Assembly (NCBI GenBank): GCA_963830775.1
Contig: CAWHNT010000008.1
Coordinates: forward strand, 1 to 31,526
Origin: CAWHNT01 sp963830775
GTDB lineage: Bacteria; Pseudomonadota; Alphaproteobacteria; Geminicoccales; Geminicoccaceae
Length of the DNA stretch: 31,526 nt
Direction: 5' to 3'
A program made the translations under genes and the position numbers. The notes under the pieces are model-generated. The model was not told where the DNA came from, ran no database searches, and was given only the letters and a program-made list of their open reading frames with translations. This document shows positions 1-9,716 of this stretch, one piece after another (within the stretch, counting starts at the first letter, position 1; each line of letters opens with the position of its first letter).

Positions 1-67
1 AGCAGCCCTGCTGAAACAGGCCGATGCATCGGGCGTTCTCCTGTCTTTGGGGCAGCGAGGACGGGCG

Positions 68-1116
68 ATGGTCGGACGATCGAAGATCAGGGCTGATGGT
101 GACGAGCGTGCGGCATTGCGTCTGCTCGCGCGCTCGGGCCACCGCGCCGAGGCAGATCGCGCACGGGCGATCCTGCTGACGTTGGAGGGCCGGGAGGCGG
201 CAGGGATCGCCGCCGCCTTGGGCGTGCATGTCAGCACCGTGCGGGAATGGCGCGGCCTGTTCGCCGAGGGCGGCACCGCCTCCCTCCAGCGCCGCAAGCC
301 ACCGGGCCGGCCGAGCCGGATCGGGATCGCAGCGACAGCGCTGGCCGAGGCCATCCTCGACGAGGACGATCGCCACGATGGCGGCTGGACCCTGCCCCGC
401 CTGCGGGCGGAGATCGAGCGTCGTGGGGGACCGGCGATCTCGGACGGCTGGCTCTCGATCCAGCTGCGCCGAAAGGGTTCACATGGCGCCGGCCGCGGCA
501 CACGCTGAAAGGCCGTCAGGATACCGAGGCCGTCGCCGCCAGTCACAGCCGGCTCATGGAGCTGAGGCGGCAAGCCGCCGCGGCAATGATCGACCTTCTC
601 TTCCTCGATGAATCGGAGGCGCGCACCCATCCTTACCTGGCGCATTGCTGGGCCAGGCGCGGCTTGGACCTGCGCATCGAGGCACCGGGTCAGGCAAAAC
701 GGCGCGCCATGCTGGGCGCCTTCGATCCGATCCGCGTCGAGCTTCTTGTGCATACCAGCGCCAGCAAATGCTCGACCGATTTCATCGACCTGCTCAACGC
801 GCTCGAAGCCAGCTACGGCGGCGCCACGCGAACCCGGCCGCTGGTCGCGGTGATGGACAATGGCCCGATCCACACCAGCAAGCTCACGACCAAGGCGCTC
901 GCCGAGCGGCCGTGGCTCACCGTCGAATGGCTGCCCAAATATGCGCCGGAGCTGAACGAGATCGAACATTCCTGGCGCGACCTCAAACGCCATCACCTCG
1001 CCAATCGCACCTTCGTCGACGCCGACGATCTCGACCGCACCATCCACCGTGCGGTCGACCGCCTCAATCGGGAGCGCCAACCTCATCCGTCGGCTTCCTT
1101 GCTCAAGGCTGCTTAG
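68..1116 (+). CDS. IS630-family transposase, two ORFs joined by a -1 frameshift
   Basis: This is a DDE transposase of the IS630/Tc1-mariner group, which cuts and pastes its element into TA targets. The first frame (ATG at 68, stop after 508) carries the helix-turn-helix part, with the segment AAALGVHVSTVREW. The second frame (to the TAG at 1114-1116) carries the catalytic core: the first Asp in LFLDES, the second in VMDNGPIHTSK, and the Glu in PELNEIEHSWRDLK. The triad is therefore intact. The frames meet at the heptamer AAAGGGT (472-478), which reads A AAG GGT in the first frame and matches the X XXY YYZ slippery rule. A TTG at 47 in the same frame is a possible earlier start. The fused protein would be about 349 aa, the usual IS630 length. 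I did not identify the terminal inverted repeats, and the left end may lie close to or outside the window edge. Confidence 0.88.
472..478 (+). promoter_or_regulatory. Putative -1 ribosomal slippery heptamer in IS630 transposase
   Basis: The heptamer A AAG GGT lies in frame with the upstream transposase ORF. Slipping back one base gives AAA GGG and enters the downstream DDE frame, which reads KGFTWRRPRHT. Programmed -1 frameshifting is established for many IS families, including IS630 members. That it operates here is inferred from position and motif alone. Confidence 0.6.
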
Positions 1117-1137
1117 GCGACCGCTTCTCGATCCGGA

Positions 1138-1455
1138 TCAGGAGGCAGAGACACCGTGCCGCGCCAAGCTGAGGAGCTTCTGCTCCCATTCGCCACGGCG
1201 CAAGCGGACGATCTCAAGCTTGTCCCCTGACCAGCAGAGGGTCAGCACCGCGGCAGCGCCAGCCCCTTCGACCCAGACGTCTAACTCGCGGCGCTCCCCC
1301 GAGGGCGTCAGCCGGATCGTGAAAGGTCCACCTTTGATCTCCATGACCGGCACACTACCCATCTGCCGCTGCGAGCCATGCCGGGCCGCAAGCAGCATGC
1401 AGGCATCCCGAAGCTCGCGGGCCTGCTGCTGACGACCTATTGCGCGCTTCTGCAT
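1138..1455 (-). CDS. Hypothetical protein, 105 aa
   Basis: This is a small basic protein of unknown function. It opens with a charged helix (KRAIGRQQQARELRDACMLLAARHG) followed by a region rich in short beta-like stretches (PVMEIKGGPFTIRL, RRELDVWVEG, AVLTLCWSGDKLEIVRLR). No signal peptide, membrane segment or catalytic motif is visible. It ends 21 bases from the end of the convergent transposase, so the insertion may have landed right next to it. The balanced amino-acid composition and the lack of a better ORF on the other strand support coding. The ATG at 1455 is the longest start, and an internal Met about 20 codons later is possible. I do not recognise the family. Confidence 0.5.
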   Translation of the reverse strand: MQKRAIGRQQQARELRDACMLLAARHGSQRQMGSVPVMEIKGGPFTIRLTPSGERRELDVWVEGAGAAAVLTLCWSGDKLEIVRLRRGEWEQKLLSLARHGVSAS

Positions 1456-1543
1456 GACCGCTCCACAGCGCCTGCTCGGCGGGCGAGATAGAACCCGCCG
1501 CCGAGCTCACTTGGTCAGCTGTGGAACACCCTGGCCAAAGCAA

Positions 1544-1569
1544 AGGGGCCGCGGTCGCCCGCGGCCCCT
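1544..1569 (-). terminator. Rho-independent terminator of groESL
   Basis: A perfect 11-bp stem (AGGGGCCGCGG / CCGCGGCCCCT) with a 4-base loop lies 23 bases past the groEL stop on the minus strand. On that strand it is followed by a short T-rich stretch (TTTGCTTT). Position and structure fit an intrinsic terminator for the chaperonin operon. Confidence 0.8.
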
Positions 1570-1592
1570 CCGCTCTCGATCCGCCGGGCCGG

Positions 1593-3236
<1,644 letters not shown>

Positions 3237-3273
3237 CTGAAACGCCTCCGTTGAACTCAGTCGACCGGCCGGA

Positions 3274-3588
3274 TCAGGCGGCGGCCTTGAACGCTACACC
3301 CTCTTCGAGGATGCCCATGATGTCCGACTCCTTCATGATCAGCAGCTCGTCGCCGTCGAGCTTGACCTCGGTGCCGGACCACTTGCCGAACAGGATGCGG
3401 TCGCCGGGCTTCACGTCGAGGGCGATGAGATCGCCATCCTCGTTGCGCACGCCGGGGCCGACGGCCAGGACCTCGCCCTGCATCGGCTTCTCCTTGGCGG
3501 TGTCGGGGATGATGATCCCGCCCTTGGTCTTGTGCTCTTCCTCGACCCGCTTGACGAGCACGCGGTCGTGCAGCGGCCTGAACTTCAT
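3274..3588 (-). CDS. groES: Co-chaperonin GroES (Hsp10)
   Basis: GroES forms the heptameric lid that closes the GroEL chamber. The 104-aa protein begins MKFRPLHDRVLVKRVEEE. It has the mobile loop that contacts GroEL (KTKGGIIIPDTAKEKP, about residues 20-35), the roof-region VGPG, and the C-terminal GDELLIMKESDIMGILE. The start is the ATG at 3588, preceded by a strong ribosome-binding site (GAGGAGG, 7 bases before the start codon). It is the first gene of the groESL operon, directly downstream of a CIRCE operator. Confidence 0.98.
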   Translation of the reverse strand: MKFRPLHDRVLVKRVEEEHKTKGGIIIPDTAKEKPMQGEVLAVGPGVRNEDGDLIALDVKPGDRILFGKWSGTEVKLDGDELLIMKESDIMGILEEGVAFKAAA

Positions 3589-3624
3589 GGCCAGAGCCTC
3601 CTCAGCTGGTTCTTGCCTATGTTG

Positions 3625-3651
3625 TTAGCACTCTAAGGGGACGAGTGCCAA
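3625..3651 (-). promoter_or_regulatory. CIRCE operator (HrcA binding site) of groESL
   Basis: The inverted repeat TTAGCACTC-N9-GAGTGCCAA matches the CIRCE consensus TTAGCACTC-N9-GAGTGCTAA with one mismatch in one arm. It lies 36 bases upstream of the groES start codon. CIRCE is bound by the heat-labile repressor HrcA. On the minus strand the left arm contains TTGGCA, with CTAACA 17 bases later. These may be the -35 and -10 elements overlapping the operator, which is a weaker inference. Confidence 0.93.
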
Positions 3652-4211
3652 GTGGGTCCGCTAAGGATCACTCCAGGCTAGGATGACAGAGGATCGTCGC
3701 GGCGGGTGCGGGTACCTCAACCGAGGGTGTGCTCGCAAGCAAGCTACCGGATCGTTCGCCCATAGCACAGCAGTAATAGAGCACGAATTTTACGGCTCAG
3801 TACCAATACCTCCACTAGAAGCCGATAACTATGCGAAGTAAGTACCGGGTCGAAGGGGCGGCACTAAGCAGGATCTACCTGATTAACCATATAGACCGGA
3901 TCGTGAAACTATATATGAATGAAATCGCTCTTGATCTGTATTGCATCCATTCAAAGCTCCGACCGTGTCGCTCCGACCACATATCCCGCGGGATCAGACC
4001 GGTTGCAACTTAAGGTTCGGCGGGCGGGCACCAAGCCTGCCGCGGTTCACCTGGCATAGCACTCAGATCGCAGGGGTCCGCTCAAGGCCGAAGTACATGA
4101 TATGCGCTCCGCCAAGACCCTCAGCACCTTGCCAGCCGACTTCGGCTGTGGCTGGCCCGAAAATTCGAGCCGGCGGCCCTGTAGCTGAGCGGGGCGCCCT
4201 CATGGTGGTGC
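3652..4211. other. Gene-poor stretch upstream of groES, visibly richer in A/T
   Basis: About 560 bases hold no gene I can support. The middle (about 3760-3960) is clearly richer in A and T than its surroundings. A 60-codon reading frame at 3831-4013 has no ribosome-binding site and no recognisable motif. The change of composition marks the start of the accessory segment, which continues with a truncated transposase. Confidence 0.6.
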
Positions 4212-4754
4212 TCAGCCTGCAGCTTTGGGGCGAAGCATGACGTCATAGCCGAGCGCGTCGAGGCGTCGGATGAGCCGCTTGGCCGTGCGGTGCTTGTCAA
4301 CGCGGTCGAGGTAGTCGCCGCCGAGATCGGCGAAGGCGACGGCGCGTTGCAGCATGTGGAAGACGGCGAGCAGGATCTTGTGCGCGACCGCCACGGCCGC
4401 CTTCTTCGCACCCATGCGCGCCCGCAGCCGGTGGAACTTGTCGCGCAGATAGGTGCCGTTGGTCCGCGCCGCGCAGACTGCGGCGGTCACCAGCGTGGCC
4501 TTGAGATACGGGTCGCCCTTGCGGGTGCGGCGCCGCTTCTGTTTGCCCGCGCTCTCGTGGTTCGCGGGGCAGAGCCCGGCCCAGGCGGCCAAGCGCTGGG
4601 CGGTGCCGAAGGCGGCCATGTCTGTGCCGATCTCAGCGACGATCGCAGCCGCCGTCAGCGCGTCCACGCCGGGTATGGTCACCAGCAAGGCTTGCTGGGA
4701 GGCGAAGGGGTGCATGGCGGCGGCGATTGCGGTCTCGACCTCGGCCTCCGCCAC
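4212..4754 (-). pseudogene. IS110/IS1111-family transposase, C-terminal remnant
   Basis: The 180 codons encode the C-terminal Transposase_20 domain of IS110-type enzymes. The helix-hairpin-helix segment LLVTIPGVDALTAAAIVAEIG is followed by FGTAQRLAAWAGLCPANHESAGKQKRRRTRKGDPYLK, a family hallmark. The N-terminal DEDD catalytic half (RuvC-like) is missing: the frame runs into a stop just upstream of the GTG at 4752-4754. The product is about half the normal length and cannot be an active transposase. It is a fossil of an element that once carried its own recombinase, and it lies at the edge of the plasmid-like segment. Confidence 0.85.
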
Positions 4755-5196
4755 ATCCCGCTGCCACTGCCTTCGCCGTCCGCTTCAGTCAGTCATCGGG
4801 CCATTCAGCAATCGGCCATGCAATATGAATTCGGGCATTCCTGTGGACGCTCATCAAGCAGCTATGGCGCCGGTTGCAAGTCTTGCAGCCGCGATCTTCC
4901 AGCTCAGTCCCAGATGTACAACCTTCATTGGAACGATATCTGGCTCAGTGTTGTCCTGTAGCTCAGGTGCTGCCGGGCGACCTGCGACATGAACCTAACG
5001 GGTGCTTCGGTTTCTCGCACGCTCGGCCTGTACCCGGTCCTCGAGCCGCTCCTGTCAAGCGGCGCTGGGATCGCTCGGCTGGGTCGAAAGTGGAATACGT
5101 GCAACTTTTCTGTGTAACGAGCAGGTACAGGTCACATTCCAGTTCAGTCTGTGGGGGACATCGCGTACCACCCACTCCCGTGATACCTTCGGGGGT
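4755..5196. other. Intergenic region upstream of parA
   Basis: No supported gene is present in about 440 bases. The reading frame of parA extends upstream to 5002, but that extension has unlikely composition and I treat it as untranslated. Just before parA is a short inverted repeat, GTGGG (5151-5155 area) with CCCAC (5171-5175 area), which could belong to a promoter, operator or centromere-like site. I found no clear tandem iterons. Confidence 0.4.
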
Positions 5197-5907
5197 GTGG
5201 TGGCTTACGCGCGCAAGAAGCAGCCTAGGACGGAGCGAGCTCAGAAGCCCAACTGCGGGGACGAGCGAGCTAGAGCTACGAGATGGGTCGTGTGTGCTAG
5301 TGGGAAGGGCGGAACCGGGAAGACAACAACCGCCTTGAACGTAGGAGCCATTGCTGCTGGAACAGGTCTGAGAGTTGCCTTGCTAGATCTGGATGAGCAG
5401 CGGACGCTTTCACAGTGGCACGCCCTCCGGCCCGTCGGCGTGCCAAAGCTCGACCTATTTACAGTTCCTTTAGCTGAAATAGAACGCGCGATCCGAGATG
5501 TTGACGCCAGTGCCGAGCTCGAGCTGGTAATCGTAGATACCCCGCCCGGCTTAGATCAGCGTGTTCAATTTCGCGAGCTTGTGGAGCATTCTGACCTCGT
5601 ACTCGTGCCGACCACACAAGGACCCGGCGATGTTAGATCGGTCGTCGAGTTCATGGCTACAATGAAGGCGCTAGGAGTCAGAGCAGCTTTCCTCCTGAAC
5701 CGCACCAATCCGCGCTGGGGATCCTACCTAGAAGCAAAGCGACAGTTGAACAGAGCGGGACCACTTTGTCCCGTTGACGTACGCCAGCTACGGGATATCG
5801 AGGCTACCAATAGCTACGGGATCGGCATCAATGAGTTTGACCGTGCCAAAGGGACTGAAGACCTACAAGCAGTATGGGACTTTGTACGAGGGGCAGTAGG
5901 GCTTTAA
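5197..5907 (+). CDS. ParA-family partition ATPase
   Basis: This is a P-loop ATPase of the ParA/MinD group, which moves plasmids or other cargo by cycling on and off DNA. The deviant Walker A motif KGGTGKTT sits about 37 residues from the chosen start, followed by VALLDLDEQRTLSQW (Walker A') and LELVIVDTPPG (Walker B). Two tandem GTG codons (5197, 5200) are the most plausible starts. They give about 236 aa with a basic N-terminal tail of about 30 residues, which is short for plasmid ParA with an HTH domain but close to the small type Ib/orphan class. Codon use includes CTA, AGA and GTA codons that are rare in the flanking high-GC genes, suggesting horizontal origin. The next gene begins one base after the stop, so they are probably co-translated. 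Confidence 0.85.
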   Translation: MVAYARKKQPRTERAQKPNCGDERARATRWVVCASGKGGTGKTTTALNVGAIAAGTGLRVALLDLDEQRTLSQWHALRPVGVPKLDLFTVPLAEIERAIRDVDASAELELVIVDTPPGLDQRVQFRELVEHSDLVLVPTTQGPGDVRSVVEFMATMKALGVRAAFLLNRTNPRWGSYLEAKRQLNRAGPLCPVDVRQLRDIEATNSYGIGINEFDRAKGTEDLQAVWDFVRGAVGL

Positions 5908-5908
5908 G

Positions 5909-6620
5909 ATGAAAGAAGTACCGAGGTTGAGCAGACGTGCTCTCGAGCGCGAGGCGAAGGAGCGGGATGCAGCATCTGTGCCGGTGCATATCGATGGCTT
6001 CTCGCGGGCCGAGGCGTTGCTAAACGCCGTAGTACCACAGAATAATGTCGAAGGCTATGTTCGAGAGATATCTCGCCTCTGGAAGGAGGCGGCAGCGAAG
6101 TTCCTGGCCATTGGTGACTATCTTGTCCTTGCTAAACGCCAGCTTCCGCACGGCGAATACGAGGCAATGATACGTTCAAAACTTCCCTTCAGCAAATCTG
6201 CTGCCCACCGTATGCGGACTGTTGCGGAGGCAGTGAGAGACGGAAGGCTTGCTCGGGACAGGTTGCCCCGTAGCTATGCCACGGCCTACGAGCTGACCTT
6301 GCTCAGTCAGCAACAGCTCCACCTAGCTGAAACTCGTGGGCTTCTTCGTCCGGACGTATATCTCTCCGCGATCAAAGCGTTCCGACGCGAGATGGAATCG
6401 AAGGCAGCCGCGGATGGACGCGAGAGCGAGCTATTGCGTGAGTGGCGCTATTTAGGTACCGAAAATCACTCGGTTGGGAGAGCGACTGCGTCAAGCAAAG
6501 GCTCGCCGGCAAGAGATTGAGAACGAGATTGGCCCGGAAATCGACCGCTTGCCTCAGCAGAAAAACATCAGGCTAATTGAAGGACAAGTAGAGCCGGTTC
6601 TAAATGTTGTGAAGTTATGA
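5909..6620 (+). pseudogene. ParA-partner candidate, putative DNA-binding protein with frameshifted C-terminus
   Basis: The gene starts one base after parA. The frame from 5909 runs to a stop at 6520 (203 aa). Its middle contains KFLAIGDYLVLAKRQLPHGEYEAMIRSKLPFSKSAAHRMRTVAEAV. This resembles the helical DUF3102-like pattern (Ig-ny-l-AK..L.HGE....L..LpfS...A.R.m..a) seen in phage and plasmid proteins. I infer a DNA-binding or centromere-binding role from its position. After about 6456 the coding signal moves to another frame, reading ITRLGERLRQAKARR and then an acidic helix before a stop at 6618-6620. One extra base between about 6450 and 6480 explains this. The repaired product would be about 236 aa with a charged, coiled-coil-like C-terminus. 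It could be a true mutation or a sequence error. Confidence 0.6.
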
Positions 6621-6811
6621 TTATGCTCCTATATGCAAGTTCATCGGGGCTTTTCGCGGTGACCCTGGGTTGGCGGATCTCGTTCGTCGCGATCGACAGG
6701 GAGGGGGACGCTGGCCCGGGTGCCCGCCTTTGCAGTGTCAGCTCGGCCGGCCTCGCCTCAGCCGTCCAAATGGCCTATCCCGCCGCCAACTGCGCAAACG
6801 ATCGGGCCCAC

Positions 6812-7195
6812 ATGTCGAAGAGCAGAGCCGCTCCTGCCGAGAATGGCCGGCCATCTCTGTCCGGCTCGGCCGAGATCGACGCCATGGTGGCGCGCACGGC
6901 TCCTGCCGTGTTGGCGCTGCTGGCGGACGGCGTTGCCCGGCCCAGAAGTGCCATCATCACCGCTCTTGCCGATCAGCACCCGAAGGAGGATGTCGTCCGC
7001 ACCCTGATGCGGCTGGCCGTCACCGGGCAGCTGGTCGAGGCCGAGCGCAAATACAGCCTGGCACCCACAGCCGAGCCGGAAGGGGAGGGGGCTGACCCGG
7101 AGCCTGCCCGATCACTGGGTTACCGCACCTGTCTCGTCGCTGGGCTCAGCTCTTACCCGGCGGAGGGCGCCTGGCGCCCGGAGCGGATTTTCTGA
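6812..7195 (+). CDS. Small winged-helix-like hypothetical protein
   Basis: The 127-aa product has a central segment (AVLALLADGVARPRSAIITALADQHPKEDVVRTLMRLAVTGQLVEAERKYSLA) with the layout of a winged helix: helix, helix, recognition-like helix, then a small beta wing. It may be a DNA-binding accessory protein. The N-terminus (MSKSRAAPAENG) and the Pro/Glu-rich C-terminus look disordered. I chose the ATG at 6812 because upstream in-frame sequence to 6617 has poor composition. No strong ribosome-binding site is visible, so the start is uncertain. The gene sits between the ParA pair and the convergent ardC gene in the accessory segment. I cannot assign a function. Confidence 0.55.
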   Translation: MSKSRAAPAENGRPSLSGSAEIDAMVARTAPAVLALLADGVARPRSAIITALADQHPKEDVVRTLMRLAVTGQLVEAERKYSLAPTAEPEGEGADPEPARSLGYRTCLVAGLSSYPAEGAWRPERIF

Positions 7196-7202
7196 AAGGG
7201 CA

Positions 7203-7220
7203 GGGGGCCCGAAGGCCCCC
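7203..7220. terminator. GC-rich hairpin between convergent genes
   Basis: A perfect 7-bp stem (GGGGGCC / GGCCCCC) with the loop CGAA lies 7 bases after the plus-strand gene and 13 bases after the ardC stop on the minus strand. Neither side has a good T tract, so it may be a weak bidirectional terminator. Confidence 0.45.
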
Positions 7221-7233
7221 AAGCTGGTGCCGG

Positions 7234-7434
7234 TCAGGCTGCCTGTTGCTCCTCCTTCGGCTGCAGGCTCTGCAATAGATCCACCGCCTTCTGAGCGAAG
7301 GAGGCCGCCACGAACACCGCCCGCTTGTCCTGCTTCAGGATCGTGAGCCACGAGGCGAGATAGGCCGCATGGTCCTCTCTGGGCTCGAGGTAGAGGCCGA
7401 GGTCGGCCGCCAGGAACGCACTGCCGATCTCCGC
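7234..7434 (-). CDS. ardC: ardC 3' exon (C-terminus of ArdC-like antirestriction protein)
   Basis: These 67 codons (including the stop) encode AEIGSAFLAADLGLYLEP followed by EDHAAYLASWLTILKQDKRAVFVAASFAQKAVDLL, a close match to the C-terminal end of ArdC/DUF1738-type proteins. The frame has no sensible start. It begins directly after the predicted 3' end of a group II intron (7435). Joined to the upstream exon ending at 10015 it reads EELV|AEIG in frame, as expected for the family. It is therefore the second exon of a gene interrupted by the intron, not an independent gene. Confidence 0.88.
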   Translation of the reverse strand, partial: AEIGSAFLAADLGLYLEPREDHAAYLASWLTILKQDKRAVFVAASFAQKAVDLLQSLQPKEEQQAA

Positions 7435-7485
7435 ATCGGGTCGGGAGGGTATCGCCTCCGAGAGGACGACCCTCTCCCGCCCGCC

Positions 7486-7520
7486 GAACCGGACGGGACC
7501 CTTTCGAGTTCATCCGGCTC
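7486..7520 (-). ncRNA. Group II intron domain V (catalytic hairpin)
   Basis: On the minus strand this 35-base hairpin begins GAGCCGGAU and ends GUCCGGUUC, pairing almost perfectly around a GAAA tetraloop. It contains the catalytic AGC triad near its 5' side. Domain V holds the metal ions for splicing. Domain VI follows at about 7435-7484, with a long GC stem closed by CCUCUCGGAGG and a bulged A seven bases from the intron end. The stop codon of the intron-encoded protein lies inside this hairpin. Confidence 0.92.
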
Positions 7521-9423
7521 TCCGCACCTGCATGGCCATGACCTGTCGGCGACGTGAGAGCGTCCCGGCATGGAGGGCCTTGTGGCACGGACGGCAGAGC
7601 ACGACGCGCTTGCGTCGGCGTGCCGCTGCAACCTGCTGCCAGAGCGGGGTGCCCTTCATGTCCGCGAGCTTGCGGACGTGGTGGACCTCGCACGGCACAT
7701 CGGTGGTGCCACAGTACTCGCACTGCCGAGCATGAAGGCGGTCCAGCACATCGGATCGTCCCGCCGTCCAGTAGGTGGATGGCAGGCGGTCGACGGCTGT
7801 GCTCAGCTCGGGCAGACGGTCGAGGTGCTTCAGATCGAACACCGCGACGACCCTCTCTTTTCCGTCCACGATGACGCGGACGGCGAGTCCATTCCCTGTC
7901 TTGAGGCGGCGGGCTACTTGGCTCACCGACAGCCGCAGCTTGAAGCACAGCGTCTTCAGCAGACTGGTTTGCCAAAGGAACCAGAGCTTCCGCAGGCTGT
8001 GCTTCGCGCAGTAGGCCAGCCGGTAGTAGTTGGCGAGGCCGCGCATCTCGGCGTTATAGGCGAGCACGATCTCCAGCATGCTGCTGTCGAGCAGGTGTCG
8101 CCGGTGCAACGCCTTGAGCCGGCCGAGATCGCCATAGCCCTTGCGCCGGTTGAACCGCACGAGCCTGTCGCGCGGCACGCGCAGGCGGACACGGTCGGCG
8201 GCGTCGCGCGAGCGAACGACCCTCCGACCCAGCCGTGTGCGGCGGACCCGGCCCCCGGTGACGGTACGCACCTCGTAGCCGAGGAACACGGTTCCGTCCG
8301 ACGCCTTGCTCACCCAACTCTTCTCGGGGGAAGCCTCCAGATTGAGGGCGGTGCGGAGAAACCCCGCTACCTGCCGCATTATCTCGCAAGCTTCCGCCTT
8401 GCTGCCGATCACGCCGATGAGGAAGTCGTCGGCGTATCGGCAGAAGAGCAGCCGTTTGAAGGTCGGGTCGAGCCCGTCCTTTGACGGCAGGGGCGAGCGG
8501 ATTGCCTCCAGCTCCCGGATCTTCCGCTTGGCTTCCTCGGCCTCAGCCGTGCGACTTTCGGCGAGGAGTCGATCCACCCTGAGGCGGCGCTTGTAGATGC
8601 TCCGCGTCAGGCGGCCGTAGGCGGGGTTCTCCCGCCGATGCTCGCTCTGGTCGAACCGTGCCTTCATCGCCGCCAGGAACTCGTCGAGCTCGTGGAGGTA
8701 AATGTTGGCAAGGATCGGCGAGGCGACGCCACCCTGCGGTGAGCCGCTGAAGGTGGTGTGGAAGATCCAGTCCTCGATGTAGCCGGCCTTCAGCATTCCT
8801 TCGACCAGACGGATGAACCGCTTGTCGTCGATCCTCTTGCGCAAGAGGCCGAGCAGGATGCCGTGGTCGATGTGATCGAAGAACCCGACCACGTCGACAT
8901 CGACCAGCCACTTCACGCCGGTCCAGCTGTCCTGGATGGAGGACAGCGCGGTGTGGCACGAGCGGCCCCGGCGGAACCCGTGCGAGTGATGCGAGAACAC
9001 CGGCTCGTAGACGAGCTCTAGGAGCAGCTTGACCACACCTTGGACCAGCTTGTCGTCGGCCGTGGGAACGCCCAAGGGGCGTGTCTTCCCGTTGGCCTTG
9101 GGGATGTGGACTTGGCACACCGGGGTGAAGCGGTAGGTTCCGGTCCTGATCCGCTCGATGAGCAACCGCGCGTGCTCGAGGGAGAAACCGTCGAGCGTGT
9201 CGTCGGTCGCGCCGCGCGTGAGCGCGCCCTTGTTGGCGGCGATCTCGGCGTAGGCCTGCTCCCAGAGGAGAGGGCTCGTCATCAGGCGGAAGAGGCCGTT
9301 GATCCGCTTGCCCCGTCGTGACAGGCCACGGATTGAGCCCAGTCGTCGTTGCACGGTATCGGGCAGCATCAGCACACCCACCATGGTGATCGACGGGATC
9401 CCACAAGTGCTGCCGCCCTTCAC
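7510..9423 (-). CDS. ltrA: Group II intron reverse transcriptase/maturase with HNH endonuclease
   Basis: This is the multifunctional intron-encoded protein: it helps the intron RNA fold and splice, cuts the target DNA and reverse-transcribes the intron into it. The 637-aa frame shows RT blocks: IPKANGKTRPLGVPT (about 107-121), HGFRRGRSCHTAL, DVDVVGFFD (first catalytic Asp), SGSPQGGVASPILANIYL, and the YADD box (about 330-333). A maturase domain X follows (about 420-540). The C-terminal HNH nuclease is complete, with CEYC (568-571), EVHH (579-582) and CRPCH (610-614). The GTG at 9423 gives the longest form. In-frame ATGs at 9384 and 9369 (MLPDTVQRRLG) are equally likely starts, and no ribosome-binding site decides. 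The stop lies inside domain V. Confidence 0.95.
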   Translation of the reverse strand: MKGGSTCGIPSITMVGVLMLPDTVQRRLGSIRGLSRRGKRINGLFRLMTSPLLWEQAYAEIAANKGALTRGATDDTLDGFSLEHARLLIERIRTGTYRFTPVCQVHIPKANGKTRPLGVPTADDKLVQGVVKLLLELVYEPVFSHHSHGFRRGRSCHTALSSIQDSWTGVKWLVDVDVVGFFDHIDHGILLGLLRKRIDDKRFIRLVEGMLKAGYIEDWIFHTTFSGSPQGGVASPILANIYLHELDEFLAAMKARFDQSEHRRENPAYGRLTRSIYKRRLRVDRLLAESRTAEAEEAKRKIRELEAIRSPLPSKDGLDPTFKRLLFCRYADDFLIGVIGSKAEACEIMRQVAGFLRTALNLEASPEKSWVSKASDGTVFLGYEVRTVTGGRVRRTRLGRRVVRSRDAADRVRLRVPRDRLVRFNRRKGYGDLGRLKALHRRHLLDSSMLEIVLAYNAEMRGLANYYRLAYCAKHSLRKLWFLWQTSLLKTLCFKLRLSVSQVARRLKTGNGLAVRVIVDGKERVVAVFDLKHLDRLPELSTAVDRLPSTYWTAGRSDVLDRLHARQCEYCGTTDVPCEVHHVRKLADMKGTPLWQQVAAARRRKRVVLCRPCHKALHAGTLSRRRQVMAMQVRRAG

Positions 9424-9710
9424 CCGGCCGGTGAGGAGTTCCCGCCTCGGTCACCCAAGGGCTTTCATCCGCGGCCGTCCCCCTCTCGAGGGCTGTCCCG
9501 GCCATTACGCCGGGCGTGGGCTATTATGGCGGCTCTGTCGCCATGCGGGTCGCCTGGTTGGGCGCCCGTTTAGGCGATCCCGTGTTGACGCGGTCGAGGA
9601 GATGCGACGCGGGCAGGCGCCCCGTTCGCCCCTTTGATCCCTCTGACAGAGGGCAGGCCGCGCCGGCTGGGTCGAGAGCGTCTAGTTGCACCACTCTCTT
9701 CGGGCCGGAC

Positions 9711-9716
9711 CTCGTG
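9711..9716 (-). other. Candidate EBS1 of the group II intron
   Basis: On the minus strand this reads CACGAG and can pair over six bases with CTCGTG, the last six bases of the 5' exon (10015-10020, candidate IBS1). It lies about 300 bases into the intron, where EBS1 is normally found in domain I. The assignment is by complementarity and position only. Confidence 0.45.

Noticed and set aside
3831..4013. A 60-codon reading frame in the A/T-rich gap
   Set aside because: There is no ribosome-binding site, neighbouring gene or recognisable motif. Such short frames are expected by chance in A/T-richer sequence.
4180..4205. A tRNA-like string near GGCCCTGTAGCTGAGCGGGG
   Set aside because: It resembles a D-arm (TAGCTGAGCGG), but no anticodon stem, T-arm or acceptor pairing could be found around it.
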